From a virus: a stretch of 26,183 nucleotides of DNA. Positions 1 through 8,700 of the stretch are shown here, piece by piece. The stretch covers positions 1 through 26,183 of the IMG/VR virus record IMGVR_UViG_3300008448_000542. The stretch is one strand, 5' to 3'. The notes beneath the pieces are model-generated. The model saw only the letters and a program-made list of their open reading frames with translations. It searched no databases and was not told the DNA's origin. The number at the start of each line of letters is the position of its first letter. Position 1 is the first letter of the stretch. The position numbers and the translations under genes were made by a program.

Positions 1-6
1 GTTACT

Positions 7-360
7 TTATTTGTCATCTTTAATAATGTGAATATGTATTTTTAATCCTTTTTTTGTGGCATAGTCAATCATATTTTTAGTGCCACGACTTTCTCCATCC
101 CAAACAGCGATCAATGCGTCTGCATAGTCTCCCATTTGAGCGTTGCGAATAGGTCCAGCAGCCTTGCCAAGATTTTTCCAATCAGCAGGAAATTCTTTGA
201 CAGGGACACCCATCTTCTTTGCCCACATCTCGCCAAAAGTATCTGCTCCTCTTGCTTTGCCGCAAACAACTTCTGTAATTGTCCATGGACAGCTTTCAAT
301 AGCATTTACTACATCTTGATAGGAAACTTTGTCTCGACTCCCAGCTATTATATTTTTCAC
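7..360 (-). CDS. DUF2493 / SLOG-family (YpsA-related) nucleotide-binding-like protein
   Basis: A 117-residue protein with the small Rossmann-like SLOG/DUF2493 pattern. A glycine loop AGSR is at residues 6-9, GKARGAD at 34-40, AGPIRNAQM at 68-76 and WDGESRGTKNMI at 87-98. The family is thought to bind a nucleotide or a related ligand, and YpsA-like members turn up often in phages and in conflict systems; the exact ligand is unknown. Length matches the single-domain family, so it appears complete. The start is GTG at 358-360 and overlaps the stop of the upstream metallophosphoesterase as GTGA, which points to translational coupling. It is the last gene of the minus-strand block. Family call is firm, function is not. 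Confidence 0.85.
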   Translation of the reverse strand: MKNIIAGSRDKVSYQDVVNAIESCPWTITEVVCGKARGADTFGEMWAKKMGVPVKEFPADWKNLGKAAGPIRNAQMGDYADALIAVWDGESRGTKNMIDYATKKGLKIHIHIIKDDK

Positions 361-887
361 TTGATGTTTAGTTTTGCTTTAATTTCTTCGAGAGAGGTAA
401 AGATCGTATATCCACCAGTCTTTTCATACACATGATCAACGCACGTATTGATGTATTGAGGATCATCTTTCCAAGCGCCATACCATGTTTTCTTTTTGAT
501 GCTTTTGGAGTGAACGTGACCGTGAACATTTGCAACTCGACCGCGCATTTCGTGCGGGTGAATTGGGCAATGCGTTAGCCACAGTCGCTTGTATGAAATC
601 ATGCCGTGAATCTCATCAAACACTTCTGCTTGAAGTTTTGTCGAAACATAATCATCGTGATTACCTTTGATTAGAATTTTGCGACCACGAAGATTTTTGA
701 ATACTGCCAAAGTTTCATCAGAGAACGCTGCATCGCCCATGACATATACAATATCGTTTTTGCGGATAGTGTGCTGCCAAAAATGACAAAAGATTGTCGT
801 ATTATCTTCCATAGATTTGACCCACGGACGAAATTTTGCAATATTTTTGTGACCCAAGTGTGGATCGCCTACGAAATAAACACTCAT
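357..887 (-). CDS. calcineurin-like metallophosphoesterase
   Basis: A 176-residue two-metal phosphoesterase. The expected metal-ligand motifs appear in order: GDPHLGH (7-13), GDAA (51-54), GNHDD (75-79), THCPIHP (105-111) and HGHVH (122-126). This is a complete single-domain enzyme with no signal peptide. Phages often carry small members of this fold, which act on nucleotides, nucleic-acid ends or other phosphoesters; the substrate cannot be read from the sequence. The gene overlaps its downstream neighbour by GTGA and its upstream neighbour by ATGA, so three consecutive minus-strand genes are likely translated together. An AAGG element lies about 10 nt before the ATG, one of the few SD-like sites in this window. 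Confidence 0.9.
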   Translation of the reverse strand: MSVYFVGDPHLGHKNIAKFRPWVKSMEDNTTIFCHFWQHTIRKNDIVYVMGDAAFSDETLAVFKNLRGRKILIKGNHDDYVSTKLQAEVFDEIHGMISYKRLWLTHCPIHPHEMRGRVANVHGHVHSKSIKKKTWYGAWKDDPQYINTCVDHVYEKTGGYTIFTSLEEIKAKLNIK

Positions 888-1090
888 TTTGATTTACCTT
901 GATCTACGAAATCGTAGAGTTTAAATGGATTCGTGCCATTGGCAAAATCGAACTCGCTATATTGAAAAACATAGCCGCCGATTTTCTTGGCGCAATCTCG
1001 CGCCCACTGTTCTGCACCTTTTAATGCTCCATCATACGATTGATGGAAGTTATTTTTTTTGTCGAATACTCTGTATTTGTTATGTGCCAT
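884..1090 (-). CDS. small hypothetical protein
   Basis: A 68-residue soluble protein, mixed charge and rich in aromatic residues (Y, F, W), with a helical stretch GALKGAEQWARDCAKK near residues 21-36. I do not recognise a family. It is supported as a gene by its ATGA overlap (884-887) with the metallophosphoesterase and by the same codon style as its neighbours. The leader before the ATG is A/T-rich with no Shine-Dalgarno. The reverse complement of 1091-1146 contains TATACT, a possible -10, but no convincing -35. It may accompany the phosphoesterase and SLOG protein in one transcript. Confidence 0.65.
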   Translation of the reverse strand: MAHNKYRVFDKKNNFHQSYDGALKGAEQWARDCAKKIGGYVFQYSEFDFANGTNPFKLYDFVDQGKSK

Positions 1091-1149
1091 ATTGTTATTT
1101 TATTGTTTCTAGTATAATCAGAAGAATAATTGCTGTGATTGTTTGAAAG

Positions 1150-1395
1150 TTATTCATAAGTCAATTTAAACGCAATCCGTCCCGTGTCAAAATTGTTGGT
1201 CATGTAGCATTCGATGAATATTTCATTTCCGTGAATCTTGGCGGAGTTAATTTGCGCTATGTATTTGACTTTGTCAAGAACTATTTTGTGCAAATTTTCG
1301 GGCAGAGGCTCGAATTCTTCGCAGACAGGTTGATCACCCAACTTCCATGGGAACAATTTGTTCTCACCGATTACTGTCACTGTAGGCATTTTCAT
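1150..1395 (-). CDS. small hypothetical protein
   Basis: An 81-residue protein, acidic in the middle (CEEFEPLPENL) and beta-rich at the end. No family recognised. The likely start is the ATG at 1395, which overlaps the stop of the upstream nuclease-like gene (1392) as ATGA. A second ATG lies two codons in. Coupling to the upstream gene is the main support that this is a real gene. No signal peptide or membrane segment is visible. Confidence 0.6.
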   Translation of the reverse strand: MKMPTVTVIGENKLFPWKLGDQPVCEEFEPLPENLHKIVLDKVKYIAQINSAKIHGNEIFIECYMTNNFDTGRIAFKLTYE

Positions 1396-1910
1396 TGTTT
1401 TTTAAGTATTGTGTGTTTGATTCCGTTGACAATGTCCGTCATTTTAATCAAAGAAAGAAGATCTTTTCGTCCTTTTCTTTGGTAGCCAGTATAGAGTGGT
1501 ATGCGAACATCGACGTTGAGCTGAGAAAGGTCGCAGAGCTTTTCGCATAGCCGCGCCAAAAGCTTTCTATCGACGAGCAGGAAGTCGTGTTCACGCTCAA
1601 ATGCGATGATGGTAGAAGCGCCGTAAAGCCATCCTCTCTTGCCTTGAACATTGGCGAACTCAATCCAAACTACATCGTCATTATATTTGTCGTCGGCGCG
1701 TTTAACTTTCTTTCGAGCTTTCACATCGACTGGCGTTCTGGGAAGCTTTAACCCTTCAATCCAATAATCAATGTGGCGAATCTCTTCTTGAAAAGAGGAT
1801 TTCTCGCAAGACAAACCAGCTTTCGTGATTGCGGATTCAAATGAAGACTCAGCTTTGTCGCCGCTTTCGAATGCTTCGCCTGTCTTGTCGTATCTGTTTT
1901 TATAAGCCAT
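1392..1910 (-). CDS. putative PD-(D/E)XK nuclease-like phage protein
   Basis: A 172-residue protein whose centre resembles a PD-(D/E)XK nuclease core. Acidic residues E21/E25 are followed by HIDYWI (D48) and then VDVKARKK, where D62 and K64 form the D-x-K pair; VWIEF (E84) and the GWLYG strand follow. I recall the same HIDYWI / VDVK / WIEF / GWLYG layout in many uncharacterised phage proteins, but cannot confirm it here. If active it would cut DNA or a recombination intermediate. It overlaps the next upstream gene by 11 nt and the next downstream gene by ATGA. The purine-rich GCAGAG just before the ATG may serve as a weak RBS. Fold call is an inference from motif spacing. Confidence 0.5.
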   Translation of the reverse strand: MAYKNRYDKTGEAFESGDKAESSFESAITKAGLSCEKSSFQEEIRHIDYWIEGLKLPRTPVDVKARKKVKRADDKYNDDVVWIEFANVQGKRGWLYGASTIIAFEREHDFLLVDRKLLARLCEKLCDLSQLNVDVRIPLYTGYQRKGRKDLLSLIKMTDIVNGIKHTILKKQ

Positions 1911-2358
1911 CTCTGCTATATGATACTAAAATCTTGCCGTTGTCAAGGGAAAATTTTGCATTTTTGTCTCTTTTTTTTATGTAATTTAAATAGGTTTTTA
2001 ATTTGTAGTGCCGCCGCACTTCTCCAACGAATGGTTTATTGTGATTGAATTTATTCCAGTGGAACTCTCTAAATACTCTAAAGTTTTTTTCTATATCAAA
2101 TGGGCTGCTGAAAATAAATTGTATTTCGATATGTGTATCGTAGTTGGATATGGCGATAAAAAATGTGACTTTCTTATTTTCGCTGCAATAGTAGATGTCG
2201 CATTCGTTTAATAGAAATTCGTAATATTTCTTAATTTGAATAATCTTCAGTGATTGGCTTTTGATAGAACAGAAGTCGTAGGGTTTTGAGCGGACACAAT
2301 AATCCATCACAGCCGATGCAATCATTTCATTATCATTCTTTAACTGCTGAAAGTTCAT
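1900..2358 (-). CDS. hypothetical protein
   Basis: A 152-residue lysine-, tyrosine- and phenylalanine-rich protein with no family I can name. Residues 60-95 look like beta strands (VTFFIAIS, HIEIQFIFS). The second half has a basic stretch with VGEVRRHYKLKTYLNYIKK near 111-130. There is no signal peptide or membrane segment. It is the first gene of the minus-strand block, divergent from the gpL-like gene with 31 bp between the starts. That gap has A/T-rich promoter-like elements on both strands. The start codon follows a run of A with no Shine-Dalgarno. Confidence 0.6.
   Translation of the reverse strand: MNFQQLKNDNEMIASAVMDYCVRSKPYDFCSIKSQSLKIIQIKKYYEFLLNECDIYYCSENKKVTFFIAISNYDTHIEIQFIFSSPFDIEKNFRVFREFHWNKFNHNKPFVGEVRRHYKLKTYLNYIKKRDKNAKFSLDNGKILVSYSRDGL
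1915..1946 (-). promoter_or_regulatory. possible sigma70-type promoter before nuclease-like gene
   Basis: On the minus strand a perfect TTGACA (1946-1941) is followed by TATCAT (1925-1920, 15-bp spacing) and TATAGC (1920-1915, 20-bp spacing), just before the ATG at 1910. Neither spacing is ideal. The layout resembles that at 24385-24416, which also has TTGACA followed 20 bp later by TATA-R-C. It lies inside the end of the upstream gene. Weak call. Confidence 0.3.
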
Positions 2359-2389
2359 TTTTTTGATTTATAATAGTGTAAATTAGAGT
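2359..2389. promoter_or_regulatory. divergent A/T-rich promoter region
   Basis: This is the only spacer between the minus-strand accessory block and the plus-strand tail operon. It holds TATAAT at 2369-2374 on the plus strand, about 16 nt before the gpL ATG. The complementary strand reads TATTATAAAT before the minus-strand gene. No good -35 hexamer is visible on either side. It could be a host sigma70 -10 box or a phage late promoter. Assigned by position and composition only. Confidence 0.3.
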
Positions 2390-4675
2390 ATGGCGCAAGG
2401 ACAAGATCGGATAGCAAGCAGTTTATTGGAACTGCAACCCACAGCTATTATAGAGCTTTTTTTACTCTATTTCAATACTGTTGACAATCCAAGCGCATTT
2501 ATTGCTTTTCATGGAGGTTCTGTTTATAATAAAGGTGTTGTATGGCAAGGTATTGAATACTTGCCAATTCCAGTAGAAACAGATGGATTCGAAGTCAATG
2601 CAAATGGTCAATTGGCGCGACCAAAAATGCGCATCTCTAATAAAGATTATTTCGCCACTGATCTATTGATTAATAACGATGACTTGCAATTTGCGAAAGT
2701 TGTTCGTAAAAGAACTTTTGTAAAACACTTAGACGATGTTAATTTCGATGGAGGAAATCCATGGGGACAGGCAGATGCATCAGCAGAGCTTTCTAATGAT
2801 GCTTTCGTTATAGGTCAAAAGACCGCAGAAAATAAAGTTTTTATTGAGCTGGAATTGACTTCGCCGTTGGATTTAGAAAACTTTGAAGTGAATAATCGTT
2901 TGATTATGTCTCGATATTGTTCGTGGCATTATCGCGGTAATGGTTGTAATTATAACGGAATACCAATTGCCACCGAAGAAGGCGAAAGCTTAATTGTGGG
3001 CAACCCTATTGATTGGTTTGCTAATCAAGCGCAAAAAAAATGGTCAGAACAGGGATCGTATACATCTGGCGAAGCGGCGTATATTGAAAATCAAAAAATT
3101 ACAATTGTCAATCCAAAAGATCCTCTGGAAATAGAGTTTGCCAAAATTTGGTATGTTTGCCAATCAGGTCATGCCAGCTCTCCCTCCACGATACCAGATA
3201 AAAATCCATCTCTTTGGAAACGAGATGGCTGCAATAAAAAACTAGACGGCTGCAAATTACGCTTCGGCAAAGGAGCTATTGAGTTCAACGCTGCGACTGA
3301 GCAAAGAACAGCTTATTTCGTTGATTTTACGCAGCGCACAGGAACTTTACGTTATAATAATATTGCGCCTAATGCCACAATATCTGGATCATCTTTTATA
3401 TCTGGATCGCCACCAACTAATTTAGTAAATTTAACTACAGGAACTGATAGCTCATGGACTGCATCTGGTAGTGCAAAAACAGGCGGCATGATTGGATTAG
3501 AGTGGTCGAGTGCAAAAAATATCAATCGTATTGATTTGTATGATAATCCATCAACACAGCTTCACTTTAACAACGCATATATTCGTTTATTTGATAGCTC
3601 TAATACTGTTGTCCGTAGTGGCGTATTGAGCATTCCAACTAATGGAACGCGAGCGACTACTGGCTTTGCCAATACTTCAGTCAAAAAAATCATTATTTCG
3701 GGCAGTGGTGTTACTACTGTGCCATCATTGAGTGAAGTGGCTGTTTTTGAGGCTAATCCGCCCAACTTGATTTACAATGATCAAGAATCTATCCCACTAC
3801 ACAGAAATGATTTTTTTCAAATTTCAACATGGGTGGGTTTAACTGGGCGAGATTTATACCCCAATGAACTATATTCAGTCTTTCACAATGTGAGCGGCGG
3901 ATGCCGTTATAGCGGTTTGAATTTGTATCTTTCTGGACAAAATCTTCTGCTAGACTTTGCGACTCGCACTACAGGCGCTACACCGCAGCAAATCAATAGA
4001 ACTTTAAGTATTCCATGGAAGAATGATGAATTGAGACCATTGCATCTGATTTGCTATGGTGGAAATGCGACTGGTTTAACTCCAACAGGCGTTACTTCTG
4101 GCTATATTGAATTGACTGATGGTGTATCAGAAACAGGTCGTTTTACTTTATCTGGATCGACGGGTGAATATTTTAGATTTAAAAACCCTAACTATCAAAG
4201 TGGTATTGTCGGCAATCAGTATCGTCTCAAATTTGGATTAAATGATTGGCAATTTCCAACAGGCGGTGAATTTGTTCCGAATCCTGTGGGCGCTTCTAAT
4301 CAAATTGTGAGTAATATGGAGCTTATAAGCCCAATTAAATTTGGTCCTACGGCATTTTGGACTGGTTCAAGTGGAATTAATGTAAGAATTGATGACCACA
4401 ATCAATCTATGTATAGAGACTACAGCGATTTTACAGGAAAACAAACCAATACAGAAGACTTGATAGGCTGGTGGGAAATGGAAATTAATGATTCGACCAC
4501 TGGTATTAGCGGCAGAAACAACGCTAGTAAAAAACTAATAGTATCTGGAGATAATCCATCAACATTGAATACCTATGACACTGCATCGGTATCTTTTACT
4601 CAGATAATTAACTCTCCAAAACAAAATATAGATCTACCATTTGGTGGATTTCCTGGAACTGAAAAATATGGTTAA
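2390..4675 (+). CDS. L: tail-tip protein L-like (Fe-S), with carbohydrate-binding-like extensions
   Basis: Residues 1-190 plus 276-300 match the lambda minor tail protein L pattern, including the four cysteines that in lambda hold an iron-sulphur cluster: C177 and C186 (YCSWHYRGNGC) and C281 and C288 (CNKKLDGC). The 9- and 7-residue spacings within each pair match my recollection of lambda. Between the pairs sits an insert of about 90 residues (about 190-278) with a CBM5/12-like W..G.Y..G-E-A..Y pattern ending YVCQSG...SLWKRDG. Residues 325-455 look like a discoidin/F5-8C beta-sandwich and 458-735 like a concanavalin-A-type domain. At 761 residues it is about three times the lambda protein. 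It should cap the tail tube at the tip, next to gpJ; the added modules may bind surface glycans. It is the first gene of the tail-tip operon. Confidence 0.85.
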   Translation: MAQGQDRIASSLLELQPTAIIELFLLYFNTVDNPSAFIAFHGGSVYNKGVVWQGIEYLPIPVETDGFEVNANGQLARPKMRISNKDYFATDLLINNDDLQFAKVVRKRTFVKHLDDVNFDGGNPWGQADASAELSNDAFVIGQKTAENKVFIELELTSPLDLENFEVNNRLIMSRYCSWHYRGNGCNYNGIPIATEEGESLIVGNPIDWFANQAQKKWSEQGSYTSGEAAYIENQKITIVNPKDPLEIEFAKIWYVCQSGHASSPSTIPDKNPSLWKRDGCNKKLDGCKLRFGKGAIEFNAATEQRTAYFVDFTQRTGTLRYNNIAPNATISGSSFISGSPPTNLVNLTTGTDSSWTASGSAKTGGMIGLEWSSAKNINRIDLYDNPSTQLHFNNAYIRLFDSSNTVVRSGVLSIPTNGTRATTGFANTSVKKIIISGSGVTTVPSLSEVAVFEANPPNLIYNDQESIPLHRNDFFQISTWVGLTGRDLYPNELYSVFHNVSGGCRYSGLNLYLSGQNLLLDFATRTTGATPQQINRTLSIPWKNDELRPLHLICYGGNATGLTPTGVTSGYIELTDGVSETGRFTLSGSTGEYFRFKNPNYQSGIVGNQYRLKFGLNDWQFPTGGEFVPNPVGASNQIVSNMELISPIKFGPTAFWTGSSGINVRIDDHNQSMYRDYSDFTGKQTNTEDLIGWWEMEINDSTTGISGRNNASKKLIVSGDNPSTLNTYDTASVSFTQIINSPKQNIDLPFGGFPGTEKYG

Positions 4676-5072
4676 AGAGATCAGAAATAAATCAATCGCC
4701 AAAATACGCGATTTTATAGTTAATGCTTGCAATGAACAAGTAGCTCAAGAAGTTTGTGGATTCATTGGTTGGGATCATGCGCAATATATCGCAACTATAG
4801 AAAAGAATGATGCCATAGATCCAAAAAACTTTTTTGCTATTAATCCTGCATCATATTTAATGTTCGCTGGAGACAACGATATGTTGGCTATTTTTCATAG
4901 TCATATTGCAGGAGATGAAATGCCCTCTGAGTTTGATATTAAAATGGCAGAGGCGTGTTGTGTTCCTTTTGTGATTTATTCCCTCAATACCAAAAAATTC
5001 CATATTTATGAACCTAGTGAATGCGAATTAGATGTAAAAGCATTTGCAAGGTTAAAGGAGGCTCTGAAATGA
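4668..5072 (+). CDS. K: tail assembly protein K-like, JAB/JAMM metallopeptidase
   Basis: A 134-residue JAB/MPN domain with a full zinc-peptidase signature: E28 (QEVCGFI), then H77-S-H79, seven residues, S87 and D90, an exact HxHx7SxxD motif. In lambda-type phages this protein acts in tail-tip assembly next to gpI and gpJ. Lambda-type K proteins normally carry a second, NlpC/P60 domain at the C-terminus; here it is absent. The ATG at 4668 is chosen because it overlaps the stop of the L-like gene as ATGGTTAA. A TTG nine codons upstream would also be in frame but lacks a ribosome site. The stop overlaps the gpI start as ATGA. Confidence 0.88.
   Translation: MVKEIRNKSIAKIRDFIVNACNEQVAQEVCGFIGWDHAQYIATIEKNDAIDPKNFFAINPASYLMFAGDNDMLAIFHSHIAGDEMPSEFDIKMAEACCVPFVIYSLNTKKFHIYEPSECELDVKAFARLKEALK
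5054..5061 (+). promoter_or_regulatory. strong Shine-Dalgarno for gpI-like gene
   Basis: AAAGGAGG lies 7 nt before the ATG at 5069 and inside the end of the K-like gene. It is the best Shine-Dalgarno in the window and fixes the gpI start at 5069 rather than the in-frame ATG at 5021. Confidence 0.8.
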
Positions 5073-5743
5073 TGAACGTAACACTACATGGAATATTAGC
5101 TAAAGAGTTTAAAAAAGCTTTTTGCTTGGAAATCAAACGCCCCAAAGAAGTGTTTGATGCTATTTCATGCTCTTATGGTAATTTTCGCAATAGAATTGTC
5201 GAATTAGCTCATCAAGGAATTCATTTCGTTTTACTTGTAGATGGGAAAAAAATCACAACAATGGAAGAGCTTTCTATTGCATCAGATAATCAACAGATTG
5301 ATATTGTTCCATTAGTATGTGGAGCGGGTAGAGCGGGAATGGCTATTGCAGTGATAGCTTTGGGCGTGTTGACTGCGGGAGCTGGATTTGCAATTGGCGC
5401 TGGTATGGGCGCAGCTTTTTTGGGAAGTTCAGCTGGATTGGTTGGTCAGAGTTTAGTCAGTATTGGTGTTGGCATCGCTATGATGGGTATTCAAATGGCA
5501 CTTGCTCCAAAACCAAAAATGGATAGACCATCTGCGGATGTTAATTCAGCAAAACAGTCTTTCTTGTTTTCTTCCAAAGCGAATACTGCGGAACAGGGCA
5601 TTCCAGTTCCTGTAGGTTATGGACGTTTACGAGTTGGTTCTGCTGTGATACAGTCAACAATTAAGTCTTATCCCCAAGCATTTGAAAAAGAAAATTCTTT
5701 ATTTGTGGATGGACAATCTCGTAATAATGATAGAAATTCGTAA
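5069..5743 (+). CDS. I: tail assembly protein I-like
   Basis: A 224-residue lambda gpI-like protein. The N-terminal ~80 residues look like a ubiquitin-type beta-grasp ending in IDIVPLV. A Gly/Ala-rich hydrophobic segment follows (about 84-146). The C-terminus has the family pattern NTAEQGIPVPVGYGRLRVGS (about 172-191). In lambda-type tails gpI works with gpK and gpJ during tip assembly and is thought not to remain in the mature virion. The start at 5069 is set by AAAGGAGG seven bases upstream and by the ATGA overlap with the K-like stop. Its TAA overlaps the ATG of the gpJ-like gene as TAATG. The L-K-I-J order is strong independent support. Confidence 0.85.
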   Translation: MMNVTLHGILAKEFKKAFCLEIKRPKEVFDAISCSYGNFRNRIVELAHQGIHFVLLVDGKKITTMEELSIASDNQQIDIVPLVCGAGRAGMAIAVIALGVLTAGAGFAIGAGMGAAFLGSSAGLVGQSLVSIGVGIAMMGIQMALAPKPKMDRPSADVNSAKQSFLFSSKANTAEQGIPVPVGYGRLRVGSAVIQSTIKSYPQAFEKENSLFVDGQSRNNDRNS

Positions 5744-8700
5744 TGAAACATATTAATAAAAAACTTTTAATTAGAGGAGCTGGTGGTGGAGCGCCGAAAC
5801 CAAAACCAGCCATCTTAAATCCGCCAAAACTGGGTGGATTCAAATCTGTTTCTTCGTATAGCGTTGCAGAGATTATTGATTTGATTTCTGACGGTCCAAT
5901 TGAAGGATTGGTCGATCAAAATGGCCAGCCGCTTGATGATAGTATTTTTAAAGGTATTTATTTAGATAACACTCCAATTCAAAATACCGAAAGCCTGAAT
6001 CTAGCAAAAAGTTACGCAAGCGTGTCGATTGCTAATTTAACCAATGCTATCAGTAGTATTTGGATGAAAAATGGTAAGTTTAAAACTATCACAAAACAAC
6101 AATTGCCGACTGAAGGTGTTTTTGTTTCAAAATATAAAGAAAGCGTACGCCAAACAACAATTCCATTGTATGAAGCTAGCTGGAATGACTTGTTTAATAT
6201 TTCAGCATTTAATCCTTTGCCGCCATACTGGACATTGGAGAGTAATAAAATTGAAATTCACCATGGTTCTCCTATTGCTAAGAAATCGGCCATTTTAAAC
6301 TCTTTTCAAAGCCATGTTGTGAATGAATCTAAATTCAATGGAGATTCAACGGCTCGATTAATCGCTCAAGAAAATATTAAAACATTAGATAAAATAACAA
6401 ATCTAATGAATCAATCGAATTATGTATCTGAAACTCGCGTTTCTGGATTAGTTAACACTTCTTTTATTATTATTGATTTGAGCAATTTGCAATTAAATTT
6501 TTCACCACCAATATCAAGCGAGCAGCAAATTGATTTCTCGATTAATGGTTTATCTAATAAATTCGATTATGTATATACGTTGACTCAACCAGTTATTACA
6601 AATAATAAATATACAGGAGCGGTTAGAAGCATTGTTGTAATAGCTGCTCCACTGATTGAATTGCGCAATCCAAAGCAAAAAAAAAGCAATTGGTATTATT
6701 TTTCCAAAAGTTTATTGATCGCACTGAATCAACAGAATGTTAGATTCGAGGCGACTGAAAAAGTATCACAAATATCCACACGGACGAATGAATTATTTAA
6801 TTTTTCTAATGTATCATGCCAGTTTAAAAACGGAGAAGAGTTTCAAGAAAGTTTGAGGGGCTTTGACAAAGTAGTGAACGACTACGCTTATGAGGCTAAG
6901 TTATTGGGACCATTTGTCAAATCACAAGCGATACAAAGAATTGTCATTAATAATTCAGACTCTCGGTTTAGATTGGGCGCTGCTGGTTTAACTGCTGATA
7001 ATTTGAGCATATCTCAAACTGCTTTGATTGCTGGGCAAGAAGGTTCGACAGATCAAAGACCTTATGGAACAGCGCCTAATAATTATTCTGATTGGAATAA
7101 TGAAAACGAGAAAAAAGATTACGATGCATTAGCTGTAACCCATACTATTGAAAATCCCTTTGTTGATAAAGTTTCTCTTTCAATTATTGTCAACTCTCTG
7201 TCAGATACTATCCACATTACGACTGATAAAGTTAGAGATGTCGGAAAATTAGAAGCTGGTTCAAAAATTCCATCTATTGTGGCAATAAAAATTGAAACTG
7301 GCAAAATCTCTAATGGACAAAAGAAAGATGATAAATCTTACTCCTATTCAATTGTTGGTTTGATTGAGGGATCGTGTATAATTGATTTTGGTGCAGATTA
7401 CAGCGCAGCGGAAAATTTGTTAAAAGATTCAGTAAAACTGATTGATGGAGAAAATTTGAATGATGCAAATTTAACACGACCATTTGATCTTCCAGCCTTG
7501 GTTAATGGTGAAGATCCATCGACAACAAAACGATATATCAAAGTTGTCAAGTTGTCATGTGAAACCAATTCGACTCTAATAAATAAAGATATTGCTCTGG
7601 CAAAAGTTACAGAAATCATTGATCAACGACTTTCTTATCCATTTTCAGCAATTGCTGGAATCAAATTAGATGCACGTTCCTTTGGTTCTATTCCAGAACG
7701 CAGTTATGATTGTAAGTTAAAGAAAGTAAAAATACCATCGAACTATAAAGTAATTGACACCGCAACTAGATTGGATATTCGATATGTCAAAAATGCCAAA
7801 GACTATTCTACCATAAAGCAAATTTATGATGGAGATTGGGACGGTTCATTTACTCTTGGTTGGACGGATAATCCAGCGTGGATATTGTATGATCTATTGA
7901 CAAGCAAGCGCTATGGATTAGGGGCGTATATTGACGAATCACAAGTCAATAAATGGGAGCTTTATAAGATCGCTAGATTCTGCGATGCGGTAAATGACGA
8001 AGGTTATTTTATTGGTGTTAGTGATGGAGTGGGCGGATTAGAGCCGCGATTCTCTTGCAATATTTTGTTCAAAGAGCAAACAAAAGTTTATGACGCAATT
8101 AACATCATCGCGAACTTATTTCGTGGTATAGTATTCTTCGGTGGTTCTGAAATCCACTTTCTTGATGATAGACCAAGAACACCTATAGCTTTGTTTAATA
8201 ATGCTAATGTCAAAGAAGGAATCTTTAACTATAGCAATGTTCGTAGAGATTTGCAATTTAATACTGTTGAAGTTGTATACTTGGACCGTTTTGACAACTA
8301 TAAAACAAAAGTCGAATATATTCAAGACGAACAAGATATTCGAAAAAGAGGCGTTTTCAAAACGACAATCAACACATCTGGCGTTACATCGAGAGCAATG
8401 GCTCGACGCATTGGTCAACACATTATTTATCAAACAACAAAAGAAAATCAAAGTGTTGATTTTGCCGCAGGATTAGAAGCTTTATTGTGTAGACCTGGAG
8501 ATTTGATTGTGATTGAAGATGAAATGAAAACCCGTGCTTCTAACTATGGAAGGGTTTTAGATGTCGATCTACCAAATAAAAAACTGCGAATTGATAATCA
8601 ATTTCTTAGTGGTCAATATACAGGATTCATTACTCTTTATACTCCAACTGGATATTCTACATCATCTGAATTAGAGCAGTTAGCCATCACGGGAAGACAA

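Noticed and set aside
2359-2389. T4-type late promoter (TATAAATA)
   Set aside because: Only TATAAT and a partial match are present and the motif is not repeated before other plus-strand operons, so one site is not enough.
4641-4667. TTG upstream start for the gpK-like gene
   Set aside because: No ribosome site, and the ATG at 4668 gives the typical stop-start overlap with gpL.
5021-5068. Upstream ATG for the gpI-like gene
   Set aside because: It lies 48 nt inside gpK with no ribosome site; the strong AAAGGAGG favours 5069.
8201-8476. Alternative plus-strand frame inside the gpJ-like gene
   Set aside because: Lies wholly within a well-supported tail gene and has no recognisable motifs.
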